Source of the DNA: Prochlorococcus marinus XMU1408
GTDB lineage: Bacteria > Cyanobacteriota > Cyanobacteriia > PCC-6307 > Cyanobiaceae
Length of the DNA: 64,000 nt
NCBI RefSeq assembly: GCF_003208055.1
Contig: NZ_QJUE01000006.1
Coordinates: forward strand, 1-64,000
Reading direction: 5' to 3'
The notes under the pieces are model-generated. The model searched no databases. It was not told the DNA's origin and worked only from the letters and a program-made list of their open reading frames with translations. The stretch's first letter is position 1. The number at the start of each line of letters is the position of its first letter. The position numbers and the translations under genes are program-made. Shown here in pieces: positions 1 through 8,384 of this stretch.

Positions 1-1
1 T

Positions 2-2008
2 TATAATCTAGGAAATATATTGAGAGCTCTTGGTAAATTACAAGAAGCAGAAGAATCCATCAGAAAAGCAATTGAACTTAAGCCTGATTTCGTAGAAGCA
101 CATTCAAATCTAGGACTTGTTTTAAAAAATCTTGGCAACTTAAGCGATGCAGAATTATCACTTCGCAAAGCAATTGAACTTAAACCTGATTTCGCCAATG
201 CTTATTCCAATCTAGGAACAATCTTGAAAGATCTTGGCAACTTACATGAGGCTGAATTATCACTTCGCAAAGCAATCGCACTTAAACCTGATTTCGCCAA
301 TGCTTATTCCAATCTGGGAACAATCTTAAAAAACCTTGGCAATTTAAAGGAAGCTGAATTATTTCAGCGCAAAGCAATTGAACTTAAACCTGATTTTGCA
401 AGTGCTTATTTAAACTTAGGAAATACATTACGAGATCTTGGTAATTTAAAAGAAGCTGAATTATTTCAGCGCAAAGCAATTGAACTTAAACCTGATTTCG
501 TCAATGCTTTTTTAAACTTAGGAAATACATTACGAGATCTTGGCAATTTAAAAGAAGCTCAATTATCACTTAGTAAAGCATTTAAACTTCAGCCTGAAAG
601 TGCTATTACTAATCACAATATGGGAATGATATTTAATGATCTTGGTAAATACCACACAGCTATAAAATTTTTTAAAAAGAGTATAGAGTTAGATAATGAT
701 TCAGTATTTCCCAAATGGGGCTTAATTACATCAAAAGGATATATATGCGATTGGAGTAACCATGAGAATCAAAATAAATGGTTGGAAAAGCTAGGAATTG
801 AGGGTTCACCTGTAATACCATTAAGCTTATTTTATTATGAAGATAATCCATTAAAACAATTAAAAAGAGCTCAGAATTTATATAAGAAAAAATATCAAAA
901 AGAAACTAAATCTATAGGACATTTTAAAAATAAAAAAATTCATATTGGATATTTCTCAGCTGACTTCAGAGCTCATCCCATGATGTATCTAATGAGCTCT
1001 ATGTTCAAATTACATGATAAATCTAAATTCAAAGTATACCTATACTCATTTGTGAATAAGGAAGATGAGTATACTAAAATAGCAAAGGAATCTGGATGTA
1101 TTTATAGAGATATAAAAGAATTAAATGATCTTGAGGCTGTTGAATTAGCAAGAAGTGATAGATTAGATATAGCTATTGATCGTATGGGTTATGTTAGTGG
1201 AAATAGAATGAATATATTTTCTTATAGAGTAGCACCTATACAAATTCATTATATGGCATATGCTGGAACACTTGGAGCTGATAGTATCGACTATCTTATA
1301 GCAGATAATATAATAATTCCAAAAGAATATGAAAAATATTATTCTGAAAAAATAATAAGGATGCCAAATACTTATCAATGTAATGATAATAAAAAAGAAA
1401 TATGTAAGGAGCCTATTACTCGTAAGGAATTCAATCTTCCTGAAGAAGCATTTGTATTTACTTGCTTTTGTGCTAATAAAAAGATCACTCCACAAGAATT
1501 CGATATTTGGATGAAATTACTTAGATCAATTAATGGGAGTGTTCTTTGGTTATATAAATCAAATGATTATTCAGAAAAGAACTTGATTTACGAAGCAGAA
1601 AAAAGAAAAGTAGATCCAGATAGATTAATTTTTGCCAATAAATTACCATTAAAAAAACATCTAGCAAGACATGCTCTTGGAGATTTAGCACTAGATACTT
1701 TTAATTATAATGGTCATACAACTACCTCAGATGCTTTATGGGCAGGATTACCAGTTTTAACAAAGATAGGGGAAAGTTTTTCTGCAAGAGTCTCTGCAAG
1801 TTTGCTAAACTCAATAGGACTTTCTGAACTTATTACTTCTAGTAAACAAGAATACGAAAAGAAAGCTTTAAAGATCGCTAGTAATCCTAACGAACTTATA
1901 AGATTAAAAACGAAATTAGCCCAATCAAGAGAGACGTCACCACTTTATAATTCAGAATTATTCACTAGAGATCTAGAGAGTAAATTCAAGGATTTGTTAA
2001 ATAAATAA
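2..2008 (+). CDS. TPR-repeat O-GlcNAc transferase-like (SPINDLY-type) protein, 5' partial
   Basis: The reading frame is open to the window edge (Y-N-L-G-N-I before the first possible TTG at 20), so the 5' end is missing. The N-terminal third is at least six tandem 34-residue TPR units of the form A-E-L-S-L-R-K-A-I-E-L-K-P-D-F. After a linker, residues from about 300 to the end match the catalytic region of family 41 glycosyltransferases: G-Y-F-S-A-D-F-R-A-H-P near residue 307 (the conserved His region) and G-H-T-T-T-S-D-A-L-W-A-G-L-P near 560 (nucleotide-sugar binding). Family members move a sugar onto proteins or glycans; the acceptor here is unknown. The TPR units are nearly identical at DNA level with a 102-bp period. 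Such genes are common in surface-modification islands. Confidence 0.85.
   Translation, partial: YNLGNILRALGKLQEAEESIRKAIELKPDFVEAHSNLGLVLKNLGNLSDAELSLRKAIELKPDFANAYSNLGTILKDLGNLHEAELSLRKAIALKPDFANAYSNLGTILKNLGNLKEAELFQRKAIELKPDFASAYLNLGNTLRDLGNLKEAELFQRKAIELKPDFVNAFLNLGNTLRDLGNLKEAQLSLSKAFKLQPESAITNHNMGMIFNDLGKYHTAIKFFKKSIELDNDSVFPKWGLITSKGYICDWSNHENQNKWLEKLGIEGSPVIPLSLFYYEDNPLKQLKRAQNLYKKKYQKETKSIGHFKNKKIHIGYFSADFRAHPMMYLMSSMFKLHDKSKFKVYLYSFVNKEDEYTKIAKESGCIYRDIKELNDLEAVELARSDRLDIAIDRMGYVSGNRMNIFSYRVAPIQIHYMAYAGTLGADSIDYLIADNIIIPKEYEKYYSEKIIRMPNTYQCNDNKKEICKEPITRKEFNLPEEAFVFTCFCANKKITPQEFDIWMKLLRSINGSVLWLYKSNDYSEKNLIYEAEKRKVDPDRLIFANKLPLKKHLARHALGDLALDTFNYNGHTTTSDALWAGLPVLTKIGESFSARVSASLLNSIGLSELITSSKQEYEKKALKIASNPNELIRLKTKLAQSRETSPLYNSELFTRDLESKFKDLLNK
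41..590 (+). repeat. 102-bp tandem coding repeats (TPR units)
   Basis: Successive units share long identical stretches such as GCAATTGAACTTAAACCTGA at 34-codon spacing. They encode the TPR solenoid of the glycosyltransferase-like gene. The low divergence between units implies recent duplication or ongoing homogenisation. Confidence 0.85.
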
Positions 2009-2367
2009 GTGTAAAAATGATATTAAATTAATATATTTATTTTTCTAGTAAAAGTAATAATTTTTTATAAAACAAATAATAAACTTATGTAATTGCAATA
2101 TTAACTATATAAAATCAAAAAAGTCATTATCAATGATAAGAATTATATTTCGAAGTTCATATTCCAAAAAAGTTCTACCAACAATATTCGAGTCAAATAA
2201 CATGAACAAATATTGTCCTCATTCCATATTCTTTAAGTCTATTAGTAATTTTTAGCGATTTCGAACTCGTCTGAACTAATTAAAGGAGGGAGAGTCTTCT
2301 CTGACACTGCAATTATTCCTGTTATTGGTTTATGTGCCTTTATGAGCTCTCATATCAACCTATGATG
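2009..2367. other. Gene-free stretch of 359 bases between two accessory genes
   Basis: It is very AT-rich at its left end, with a weak hairpin ATATTA-AAT-TAATAT just after the TPR gene stop, followed by a T-rich run that may act as a terminator. A 40-codon ORF begins with ATG at 2133 but shows no recognisable features. The right part holds a degenerate copy of the tRNA-Ser flank (2262-2294). No RNA gene was seen. Confidence 0.5.
2262..2294. repeat. Degenerate copy of the tRNA-Ser 3' flank (left)
   Basis: CGAACT-n4-TGAAC-n-AAT followed by AAAG and a GGAGGGAGAG purine tract aligns with the sequence just outside the tRNA-Ser 3' end (5282-5315). About 15 of the first 19 bases match, and both copies have GAAC words 10 bp apart. 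I read this as an old attachment-site scar, which is inference. Confidence 0.4.
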
Positions 2368-2389
2368 ACCAATAAGAACGGAGAGGGAG
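2368..2389. repeat. Direct repeat of the tRNA-Ser 3' end and flank (candidate att site)
   Basis: The 22-base segment contains GAACGGAGAGGGAG and matches 5295-5317 apart from one missing A. In the distal copy the purine tract is the last 8 bases of tRNA-Ser plus its T-stem side. It sits just before a GTG-started small gene and also forms a hairpin, AACGGA-gagggag-TCCGTT. A tRNA 3'-end direct repeat bounding accessory DNA is the usual mark of site-specific integration. Confidence 0.6.
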
Positions 2390-2396
2390 TCCGTTA

Positions 2397-2660
2397 GTGG
2401 CGAACCATAAAGAACGGCAGCGGAAGGGAATGAGAGCGTTAAAACTTCTTTTATTGGAATTGTGTATCAGAGAAGCGAAGTGGATAGGGAAGCATCCCAA
2501 CTCATTAAAACTTCAGAGAGTTCCAATAGAAGAGTTTGAACAAACCTTTGATTATGGATTAAAAGATATAACCAAATTTGACGACTTCAATCAAGTAGTT
2601 GATTGGCAAAATAGTTCATTTTATCAAGCAATTAATCAATCATCTAGCGTTATTAGTTAA
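2397..2660 (+). CDS. Small hypothetical protein, 87 aa
   Basis: I do not recognise this protein. It starts at GTG, preceded at 7 nt by GGGAG, which lies inside the tRNA-Ser-like direct repeat. The N-terminal half is basic (K-E-R-Q-R-K-G-M-R and I-R-E-A-K-W), with a leucine-rich helix at residues 13-24. The C-terminal half is acidic and polar. There is no signal peptide, membrane segment or cysteine motif. A further degenerate att-like copy lies inside its first codons. The gene lies between the two TPR genes and looks like island cargo; whether it is translated is unproven. Confidence 0.5.
   Translation: MANHKERQRKGMRALKLLLLELCIREAKWIGKHPNSLKLQRVPIEEFEQTFDYGLKDITKFDDFNQVVDWQNSSFYQAINQSSSVIS
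2404..2429. repeat. Second degenerate copy of the tRNA-Ser flank, inside the start of the small gene
   Basis: ACCATAAAGAACGG followed by a purine-rich tail matches 5295-5320, with about 4 differences in 26 bases. It lies 36 bp after the 2368 copy, and GAAC words are again 10 bp apart (2402 and 2412). It supports the view that this boundary holds several attachment-like sequences. Confidence 0.4.
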
Positions 2661-2742
2661 GTATTGATAATCTCAGAAAGAGGTTCAAATGGCACTTATA
2701 GTTAGTAGTAGAATTACTTCATACAAAAGTTCTTAGAAGATA

Positions 2743-4527
2743 ATGGAATCTAGTGATAAAGATCAAGGGAAAAAGAATACACCTCAAGTCCAAACATTTT
2801 CAATTCCATTTCCTTTAAGAGAAAATCAAGAAAACATCACTATTAATACAAATACTCCTACGCAACCTTCTAAAGAACAAATAATTAATCAAGCATTTAA
2901 GTTTCATTCACAAGGAAACATTTCAGAAGCAGCAAAATATTATCAATATTTCATAAATCAAGGTTTCAAAGATCACAGGATTTTTTCTAATTATGGAACA
3001 ATTTTACAAGGTCTTGGCAAATCACAAGACGCAGAATTGTCATTTCGTAAAGCAATTGAAATTAATCCTGATTACGCAGAGGCTTATTCCAATTTGGGAG
3101 TCTTATTGAATGATCTAGGCGAATTACAAGACGCAGAATTACATACTCTCAAAGCGATTGAAATTAAACCTGATTACGCAGAGGCTCATTCCAATCTGGG
3201 AAACATATTAAAAGAACTTGGAAAATTACAAGAAGCAGAATTACATACTCTCAAAGCGATTGAAATTAAACCTGATTACGCAGAGGCTCATTACAATCTA
3301 GGAATCATATTGAGAGCTCTTGGCAAGCTACAACAAGCAGAAATTTCATATCGCAAAGCAATTGAAATTAAACCTGATTACACAGAGGCTCATTCCAATC
3401 TGGGAAACATATTGAAAGAACTTGGAAAATTACAAGAAGCAGAATTGTCATTGCGCAAAGCAATAGAACTTAATCCTAATCTAGGAAACGCTTACTATCA
3501 TCTATCACTTCTTAATTCCTTATGTGACAACAAAAGTTGGCAGGACAGACTTTTCTCTGAAAGCATCTTAAAGAATCAAAAGGAAAAAGACCTAGTTGAT
3601 ATTTACTTTGCCAGGGCGAATATTCTAGAAGAAAATTATAATTTCCCTCAAGCCTCTCATTTTCTAAAGAAAGCAAATAATTTGAATAGAAATATATATG
3701 GCTCAAATTATTCAGATATCAGGCAAAAAATAGAGAGTTGCTATCATAAAGTTTGGGAAGAAAAAAAAATAGATTTAAATCAAATAAATAATCTTCCTAT
3801 TCCAATTTTTATAGTTGGATTACCACGATCTGGTAAAACAATTACCGAAACAATACTTGCCTGTAATAATAAATTAATAAAATGTGGAGAGGATTACACA
3901 CTTCCAAAGGCTATAAAAATATATCACGAGGAAAAAGAAAATTTACTTGATTCAAATTTATCCAAGCTCTACTTCGAAAATATAGAAGCAGATATTTCCG
4001 GGAAATCATTTATTTCTACAACATTGCCAATGAATTTCATCAACATTGGATTAATTACTAGTCAAATTCCTACAGCAAGGATTATTTATTGTTACAGAAA
4101 TCCTTTGGATAACATTAAAGAGACCTATAAAAAGAATATGGGAAATAAAAATACATACTCTTGTTCTATAGTTGAATCAGCAAATCTTTATATAGAAGTA
4201 TACTTTTTAATGAAAGAATATCAGAAAAGGTATAATTCTATAATATATTTTCTAAATTACGATGATCTAGTCACAAATACTGGAGAAGAAATAAAACATC
4301 TTATTGATTGGCTTGGTTGGGAAAACAATAATAAATATTTAGAGCCTAATCTAGATCCGAAGACAATAAAAATAACAGGAAAAATTGATCAACAAAGAAT
4401 AAATGAAAATGAAATATCCAGCTGGAAAAACTATAGAGATCTTTTAAAGCCCGCAATTCAAATATTTAATAGTAATACAAAATTTAGAAATCTATTTAAG
4501 CAATATGTAGAGGAAATGAATCAATAA
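2743..4527 (+). CDS. TPR-repeat sulfotransferase-like protein
   Basis: 594 aa. Residues 1-45 are a polar leader, and TPR units run from about residue 45 to 250 (A-I-E-I-K-P-D-Y-A-E-A-H type). A sulfotransferase domain starts near residue 352 with I-F-I-V-G-L-P-R-S-G-K-T, which matches the 5'-phosphosulfate-binding loop of PAPS-dependent sulfotransferases. Y-C-Y-R-N-P-L-D-N follows about 100 residues later and matches the 3'-phosphate-binding region. TPR-sulfotransferases move sulfate from PAPS to proteins or glycans; the target here is unknown. The TPR part is close at DNA level to the upstream TPR gene, suggesting a shared origin or recombination. No signal peptide is seen. It lies inside the putative tRNA-Ser island. 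Confidence 0.8.
   Translation: MESSDKDQGKKNTPQVQTFSIPFPLRENQENITINTNTPTQPSKEQIINQAFKFHSQGNISEAAKYYQYFINQGFKDHRIFSNYGTILQGLGKSQDAELSFRKAIEINPDYAEAYSNLGVLLNDLGELQDAELHTLKAIEIKPDYAEAHSNLGNILKELGKLQEAELHTLKAIEIKPDYAEAHYNLGIILRALGKLQQAEISYRKAIEIKPDYTEAHSNLGNILKELGKLQEAELSLRKAIELNPNLGNAYYHLSLLNSLCDNKSWQDRLFSESILKNQKEKDLVDIYFARANILEENYNFPQASHFLKKANNLNRNIYGSNYSDIRQKIESCYHKVWEEKKIDLNQINNLPIPIFIVGLPRSGKTITETILACNNKLIKCGEDYTLPKAIKIYHEEKENLLDSNLSKLYFENIEADISGKSFISTTLPMNFINIGLITSQIPTARIIYCYRNPLDNIKETYKKNMGNKNTYSCSIVESANLYIEVYFLMKEYQKRYNSIIYFLNYDDLVTNTGEEIKHLIDWLGWENNNKYLEPNLDPKTIKITGKIDQQRINENEISSWKNYRDLLKPAIQIFNSNTKFRNLFKQYVEEMNQ
2990..3500 (+). repeat. 102-bp tandem coding repeats (TPR units) in the sulfotransferase gene
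   Basis: Units share identical runs such as AAAGCGATTGAAATTAAACC and ATTACAAGAAGCAGAATT. The segment TTGAGAGCTCTTGG occurs both here (near 3308) and at the very start of the window in the first TPR gene, so the two genes could recombine. Confidence 0.75.
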
Positions 4528-4691
4528 ATGATAGTTTTTTAATCAATACTATGTCCTAGAAGATAATAAGCAAATAACCTTACAAAACTGAGAAAAGTTT
4601 GAAGAAAAACATCCCAACACTTTCGCGGGAATGTATCAGTTCTGGGTTTGAAAAAGCGAATAAATAATTATTCTAAAAATAAGAAAATCAA

Positions 4692-4901
4692 ATGAGAACA
4701 CAAGGTATTTACATAAATGTTTCACGCAGAAATGATGATTTACCAGAAATGATTGAGGAGTATTCAGAAAAGTTCAACCTATCCAAAGCGGATACGGTTG
4801 CTGAGATTCTTAGAGCGTATCCAAAACTTATTGCTTACAAGCAGAAGGTAATGGAAGAAGAAAGCAGATCATTTGGGAGGATGTTTTCTAATGCCGTATG
4901 A
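4692..4901 (+). CDS. Small ribbon-helix-helix-like protein, 69 aa
   Basis: A short beta strand (residues 5-10, I-Y-I-N-V-S) precedes two helices (about 17-30 and 32-43, with S-K-A-D-T-V-A-E-I-L in the second). This is the layout of Arc/CopG-type ribbon-helix-helix DNA-binding proteins, which often regulate mobile elements or toxin-antitoxin pairs. The family call comes from predicted layout, not from a search. The ATG has no strong ribosome-binding site. A 27-codon ORF overlaps its 3' end, and a strong terminator follows about 100 bases later, so it may be the regulator of a small island operon. Confidence 0.5.
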   Translation: MRTQGIYINVSRRNDDLPEMIEEYSEKFNLSKADTVAEILRAYPKLIAYKQKVMEEESRSFGRMFSNAV

Positions 4902-4974
4902 GAAGAACAAAACCTCCTACCAAGATGAGGAGTTGTTTGAGAGAGAGCAAAGAGAAGAGTTAGTGAATACATAG
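4891..4974 (+). CDS. Possible 27-aa overlapping ORF
   Basis: The ATG lies 11 bases inside the end of the ribbon-helix-helix-like gene, with GGGAGG 10 nt upstream, giving a coupled arrangement. The peptide is highly charged (D-E-E-L-F-E-R-E-Q-R-E-E-L) and would be helical. It could be a partner of the upstream DNA-binding protein or simply chance; support is weak. Confidence 0.25.
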   Translation: MPYEKNKTSYQDEELFEREQREELVNT

Positions 4975-5005
4975 AACAGAGAATCCTATTTCTCATTTGG
5001 AGTAG

Positions 5006-5037
5006 AGAGCACCCACCGTTACGGGTGCTCTTTTTTT
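5006..5037 (+). terminator. Strong Rho-independent terminator
   Basis: A 9-bp GC-rich stem AGAGCACCC / GGGTGCTCT with an 8-nt loop is followed by a run of T. It would end transcripts reading rightward from the small accessory genes and protect the convergent tRNA-Ser. It is the clearest canonical terminator in the window. Confidence 0.9.
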
Positions 5038-5070
5038 ATGCCTTCTTTTAAGGAGAGGGAGGAGAAAAGA

Positions 5071-5184
5071 AACCCCCACATCCTCAAAAAAGTTTCCCCC
5101 CACGCAGCACCCGAAAAAGAAAGATATACCTGAGATCTCCCTTCCCTTCAGTAATTTCCATTCCCCCCACATTTCCCCCCACAC
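5071..5184. repeat. Cluster of C-tract repeats (G-tracts on the minus strand)
   Basis: Four short repeats occur in 114 bases: AACCCCCACAT (5071), TTTCCCCCCAC (5093), TTCCCCCCACAT (5161) and TTTCCCCCCACAC (5172). This is striking in so AT-rich a genome. A minus-strand ORF over the region has low-complexity W-G-E repeats and is probably not a gene. Upstream, at 5052, lies a further GGAGAGGGAGG equal to the tRNA-Ser 3' tract. Confidence 0.55.
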
Positions 5185-5306
5185 AGAACTCGGAATCTGT
5201 GGCACACTACGAACAGGTGCGAACTCTTTATTCTTCTAATCCCTTACTGCTACTGAGTTATTTCTGTTTTCTGAACTTATACGAACTTACCTGAACCAAT
5301 AAAGAA

Positions 5307-5395
5307 CGGAGAGGGAGGGATTCGAACCCTCGACAGAAGTTACCTCCTGTAACTCCTTAGCAGGGAGCCGCTTTCAACCACTCAGCCACCTCTCC
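5307..5395 (-). tRNA. tRNA-Ser (anticodon GCU)
   Basis: The acceptor stem GGAGAGG pairs with CCTCTCC, and the discriminator base is G. The anticodon loop CTGCTAA lies on a GCTCC/GGAGT stem and reads AGC/AGU codons. A long variable arm, typical of serine tRNAs, and the T-arm GGGTTCGAATCCC are present. CCA is not encoded. Its 3' end borders the accessory region, and parts of that end recur at 2368-2389. Confidence 0.95.
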
Positions 5396-5455
5396 ATAAT
5401 TAATACATTATCAAGTCAAAGCTCAAAAAATATATATTGTGATCCTCTTCGGATG

Positions 5456-6655
5456 TTAAGTGATTACTCTAGGGAGTCGATTTCTAAAACTGCAAAGAAC
5501 TTCCCAAGGAATTGATCCAGATAAATCACTCCAATACTGAGGAGAAATAAAGTTTTCACCATCAGTTCCAAGAAGTGTTAAAACTTGGCCAACTCTGATA
5601 TCTGGTTTGTCAGTTATGTCAAAAACCATTTGATCCATAGCAATAGAACCAACTTGAGGTACTAAAACACCATCTATGGATGCAGATATCTTGCCAGAAA
5701 GAGCTCTACTCACTCCATCTGCATATCCAATAGAAACTACAGCAAGCTTGCTTTCCCTTTTAGTTTTAAATAAATGTCCATAGCCCACTCCTGTTCCCTC
5801 TTGCACTTCCCTAATTAATGTTACTCTGGCCTTAACTTTTAAGGCTGGCTGAAGATTCAAAATAGACTCAAAATTATTAATCGGTAGATAACCATACAAA
5901 CTTAGTCCAACTCGAACCATGTCAAAATGGAGTTGTTTATTGGAAAGTGTTCCTGCAGAATTTGCCAAGTGTCTACAAAGGGAATTGCTCCTCACACCTA
6001 TATCTTTCAATACCTTTTCAAATCTGTTTAATTGAATCTGAGTAAAACTGATAAAAGACTGATTCAAATTATCTTCATCAGCAATCGCAAGATGACTATA
6101 AATTCCTTGCAATGAAATACTGTCTAAGCAATCAATTTTAGAAACCAAATCTTCTACTTCATTGCAATTACATCCAAGTCTTGTCATTCCTGTATCTACC
6201 TTTAAGTGAATAACGAATTTTTTATACTTATGTTTAGCGATGTTGTTACAGATTATTGCCTCACGAATACCACTAATCGTAGGAATCAGATCCCAGTAAA
6301 AAGAGGAATACAATTCTTCTGAATTTATTAGATTTCCAAGAATCAATATCTGGCATGTCAAACCAGCATTTCTTAATTGAATTCCCTCTTCTAAAGTTGC
6401 TACACCAAGGGTATCAGCACCTCCATTTAAAGCAGCCTTTGCGACAGTCTCTGCTCCATGGCCATAACCATCAGCTTTGACAACTGCCATTAGTAAGCAA
6501 TCTTTGCCAATATAGTTTTTCAAGACTCTTGCATTATTTTCAATTGCTTTAGAATCAACTTCAACCCATGCACGACTACAAGGGTCAGGTTTAATTACAC
6601 TTTTAGATGTCTCATCAAAAGTGACTAACTTTTCACTCTTACGGATGTTGGACAT
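5456..6655 (-). CDS. alr: Alanine racemase
   Basis: 399 aa. PLP-dependent interconversion of L- and D-alanine, supplying D-Ala for peptidoglycan. The PLP lysine lies in V-V-K-A-D-G-Y-G-H-G near residue 60, the catalytic tyrosine region is G-V-G-Y-G-H near 290, and the C-terminal M-D-Q-M-V-F-D beta-domain motif is present. The first 25 residues are longer than in many homologues, so a later start is possible, although no better ATG precedes the conserved W-V-E-V-D-S. The gene is divergent from the HNH gene. Confidence 0.95.
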   Translation of the reverse strand: MSNIRKSEKLVTFDETSKSVIKPDPCSRAWVEVDSKAIENNARVLKNYIGKDCLLMAVVKADGYGHGAETVAKAALNGGADTLGVATLEEGIQLRNAGLTCQILILGNLINSEELYSSFYWDLIPTISGIREAIICNNIAKHKYKKFVIHLKVDTGMTRLGCNCNEVEDLVSKIDCLDSISLQGIYSHLAIADEDNLNQSFISFTQIQLNRFEKVLKDIGVRSNSLCRHLANSAGTLSNKQLHFDMVRVGLSLYGYLPINNFESILNLQPALKVKARVTLIREVQEGTGVGYGHLFKTKRESKLAVVSIGYADGVSRALSGKISASIDGVLVPQVGSIAMDQMVFDITDKPDIRVGQVLTLLGTDGENFISPQYWSDLSGSIPWEVLCSFRNRLPRVIT

Positions 6656-6737
6656 TATTTAGATGCAATCAATGTAATAAGGGAAACTGCAACAAGGCTG
6701 TAATACCACTAGCATGCCGCTTAAATAGCTTGCTTGC

Positions 6738-7244
6738 ATGGGTCAAGTTCTTGTTTTGAATGCGTCCTATGAACCATTGAACATCACTTCATGGCGTCGC
6801 GCGACTGTCTTAATGCTTAAAGGTAAGGCTGAAAGTCTTGAAGAAGATCCTGCTCACAATATTCGACAAGATGTAAAAGCCCCTACTGTAATAAGATTAA
6901 GACAATTTATTAGAGTTCCATATCGTGATATCCCTTTAAGTAGAAAAAATATATTTCAAAGAGATCATAACTGCTGTCAATATTGTGGCCAAAAAAATAA
7001 AAAACTTTCAATTGATCATGTCCTACCCCGCAGTAGAGGAGGAGCAGACAATTGGGAAAATGTTATTACTGCCTGTCTTCAATGTAACGTAATTAAAGGT
7101 AATAGGACACCTGAAGAGGCAAAAATGCCATTAATAACAAAACCTTACAAACCTTTGAATAATATGAGTTTTGAGACGACAAGACAAATTCACTCCGGAC
7201 GCCACAAGGAATGGGGTAAATATGTAATTGGATGGGTAGCTTAG
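6738..7244 (+). CDS. HNH endonuclease domain protein
   Basis: 168 aa. C-x2-C at 80/83, I-D-H-V-L-P at 92-97, R-G-G-x2-N-W-E-N-V and a second C-x2-C at 113/116 form a complete zinc-structured HNH nuclease fold. The N-terminal N-A-S-Y-E-P-L-N-I region is typical of a small HNH family found across cyanobacteria. The substrate is not known; nothing nearby suggests an intron, phage or restriction system. It converges on prfA with only 6 bases between the stops. Confidence 0.85.
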   Translation: MGQVLVLNASYEPLNITSWRRATVLMLKGKAESLEEDPAHNIRQDVKAPTVIRLRQFIRVPYRDIPLSRKNIFQRDHNCCQYCGQKNKKLSIDHVLPRSRGGADNWENVITACLQCNVIKGNRTPEEAKMPLITKPYKPLNNMSFETTRQIHSGRHKEWGKYVIGWVA

Positions 7245-7250
7245 TTCCTT

Positions 7251-8348
7251 TTACTCTACAGATTGATTACTAAGTTCTTCCATTTGTCTTTTTTGTTCTT
7301 CTGCAATACATGCTTCAATAACATCTTCCAGTTGACCAGATAAAACTTGTTCTAACGGAAAATTAATTCCCAATCTATGATCAGTGGTTCGGTTATCTTT
7401 GTAGTTATAAGTTCGTATTTTTTCACTTCTGTCACCTGTCCCCACCTGAGACAATCGCGCAGATCTTTCTTTTGCATTTGCCTCAGCTATTTCTAATTCT
7501 AATAATTTAGCTCTTAAAATCTCCATTGCTCTCTCTCTATTTTGTAATTGAGAACGTTCCTGTGTACAAAAAACTCTAATGCCAGATGGCTTATGAAATA
7601 AATCAATTGCTGTCTCAACTTTATTAACATTTTGTCCACCAGCACCACCTGACCTGGCCGTACTAATTTCTAAATCAGTGGCTTCTATTTTTACCTCAAC
7701 TGGATCAGCTTCAGGCATTACAGCAACAGTTGCCGTGGAAGTATGTATTCGTCCTTGAGATTCAGTTGAGGGGACTCTTTGGACTCTATGAACACCTGCT
7801 TCAAACTTCAATTGGCTATAAACAGAATCACCTTTCACAGAAATAATCATTTCACGAAAGCCGCCTACGTCAGCTTCGGTTGAGCTTATGGGTTTTACAT
7901 TCCACCCTAATTTTTGCCCATATCTCTCATACATTCTTGCTAAATCTCCAGCCCACAAACAAGCTTCGCTCCCTCCAGCTCCAGCTCTTATCTCAAGCAT
8001 CACACTTCTTTCGTCTCTTGGATCTTTAGGCAAAAGAGCTAAAGTCAATTTTTGAATTAATTGATTTTTTGTAAGTTCGAGGGTTTGAAGTTCTTCTTTA
8101 GCTAAAAGTTCCATTTCTTTATCGTCTCTACTATTTTTTACTAAATCTTTAGCTTCAGTACATTCTTTTTCTATATTTTGGAGTTTCAAATAATCATTAA
8201 CTAAAGGCTCAAGTTTTGATCTTTCCCTAGCAATTTTCTCTAATTGCTTTGGATCTGACGCAACATCTGGATCTGCTAGTTGCATCTCCAAATTTTGAAA
8301 ACTACTTTTAGCTGTTTCTAAACGTTTTATTAGGGTTGAAGAATCCAT
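7251..8348 (-). CDS. prfA: Peptide chain release factor 1
   Basis: 365 aa. It recognises UAA and UAG and triggers peptidyl-tRNA hydrolysis. The codon-recognition tripeptide P-S-T is at 193-195 in R-V-P-S-T-E-S-Q, and the catalytic G-G-Q is at 237-239. Length and order match RF1 rather than RF2. It is the last gene of the minus-strand block after rpmE and is probably cotranscribed with it. Confidence 0.96.
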   Translation of the reverse strand: MDSSTLIKRLETAKSSFQNLEMQLADPDVASDPKQLEKIARERSKLEPLVNDYLKLQNIEKECTEAKDLVKNSRDDKEMELLAKEELQTLELTKNQLIQKLTLALLPKDPRDERSVMLEIRAGAGGSEACLWAGDLARMYERYGQKLGWNVKPISSTEADVGGFREMIISVKGDSVYSQLKFEAGVHRVQRVPSTESQGRIHTSTATVAVMPEADPVEVKIEATDLEISTARSGGAGGQNVNKVETAIDLFHKPSGIRVFCTQERSQLQNRERAMEILRAKLLELEIAEANAKERSARLSQVGTGDRSEKIRTYNYKDNRTTDHRLGINFPLEQVLSGQLEDVIEACIAEEQKRQMEELSNQSVE

Positions 8349-8384
8349 TCTTTTTTTTCCCTAAGTCTTTTTAAATCAGCTCTA

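Noticed and set aside
2133-2255. 40-codon ORF on the plus strand in the spacer after the first TPR gene
   Set aside because: No ribosome-binding site, no motif, and composition like the AT-rich spacer; chance ORF is the simplest view.
4993-5205. 70-aa minus-strand ORF across the terminator and C-tract region
   Set aside because: It reads through a clear terminator hairpin and gives W-G-E low-complexity repeats from the C-tracts; not a credible protein.
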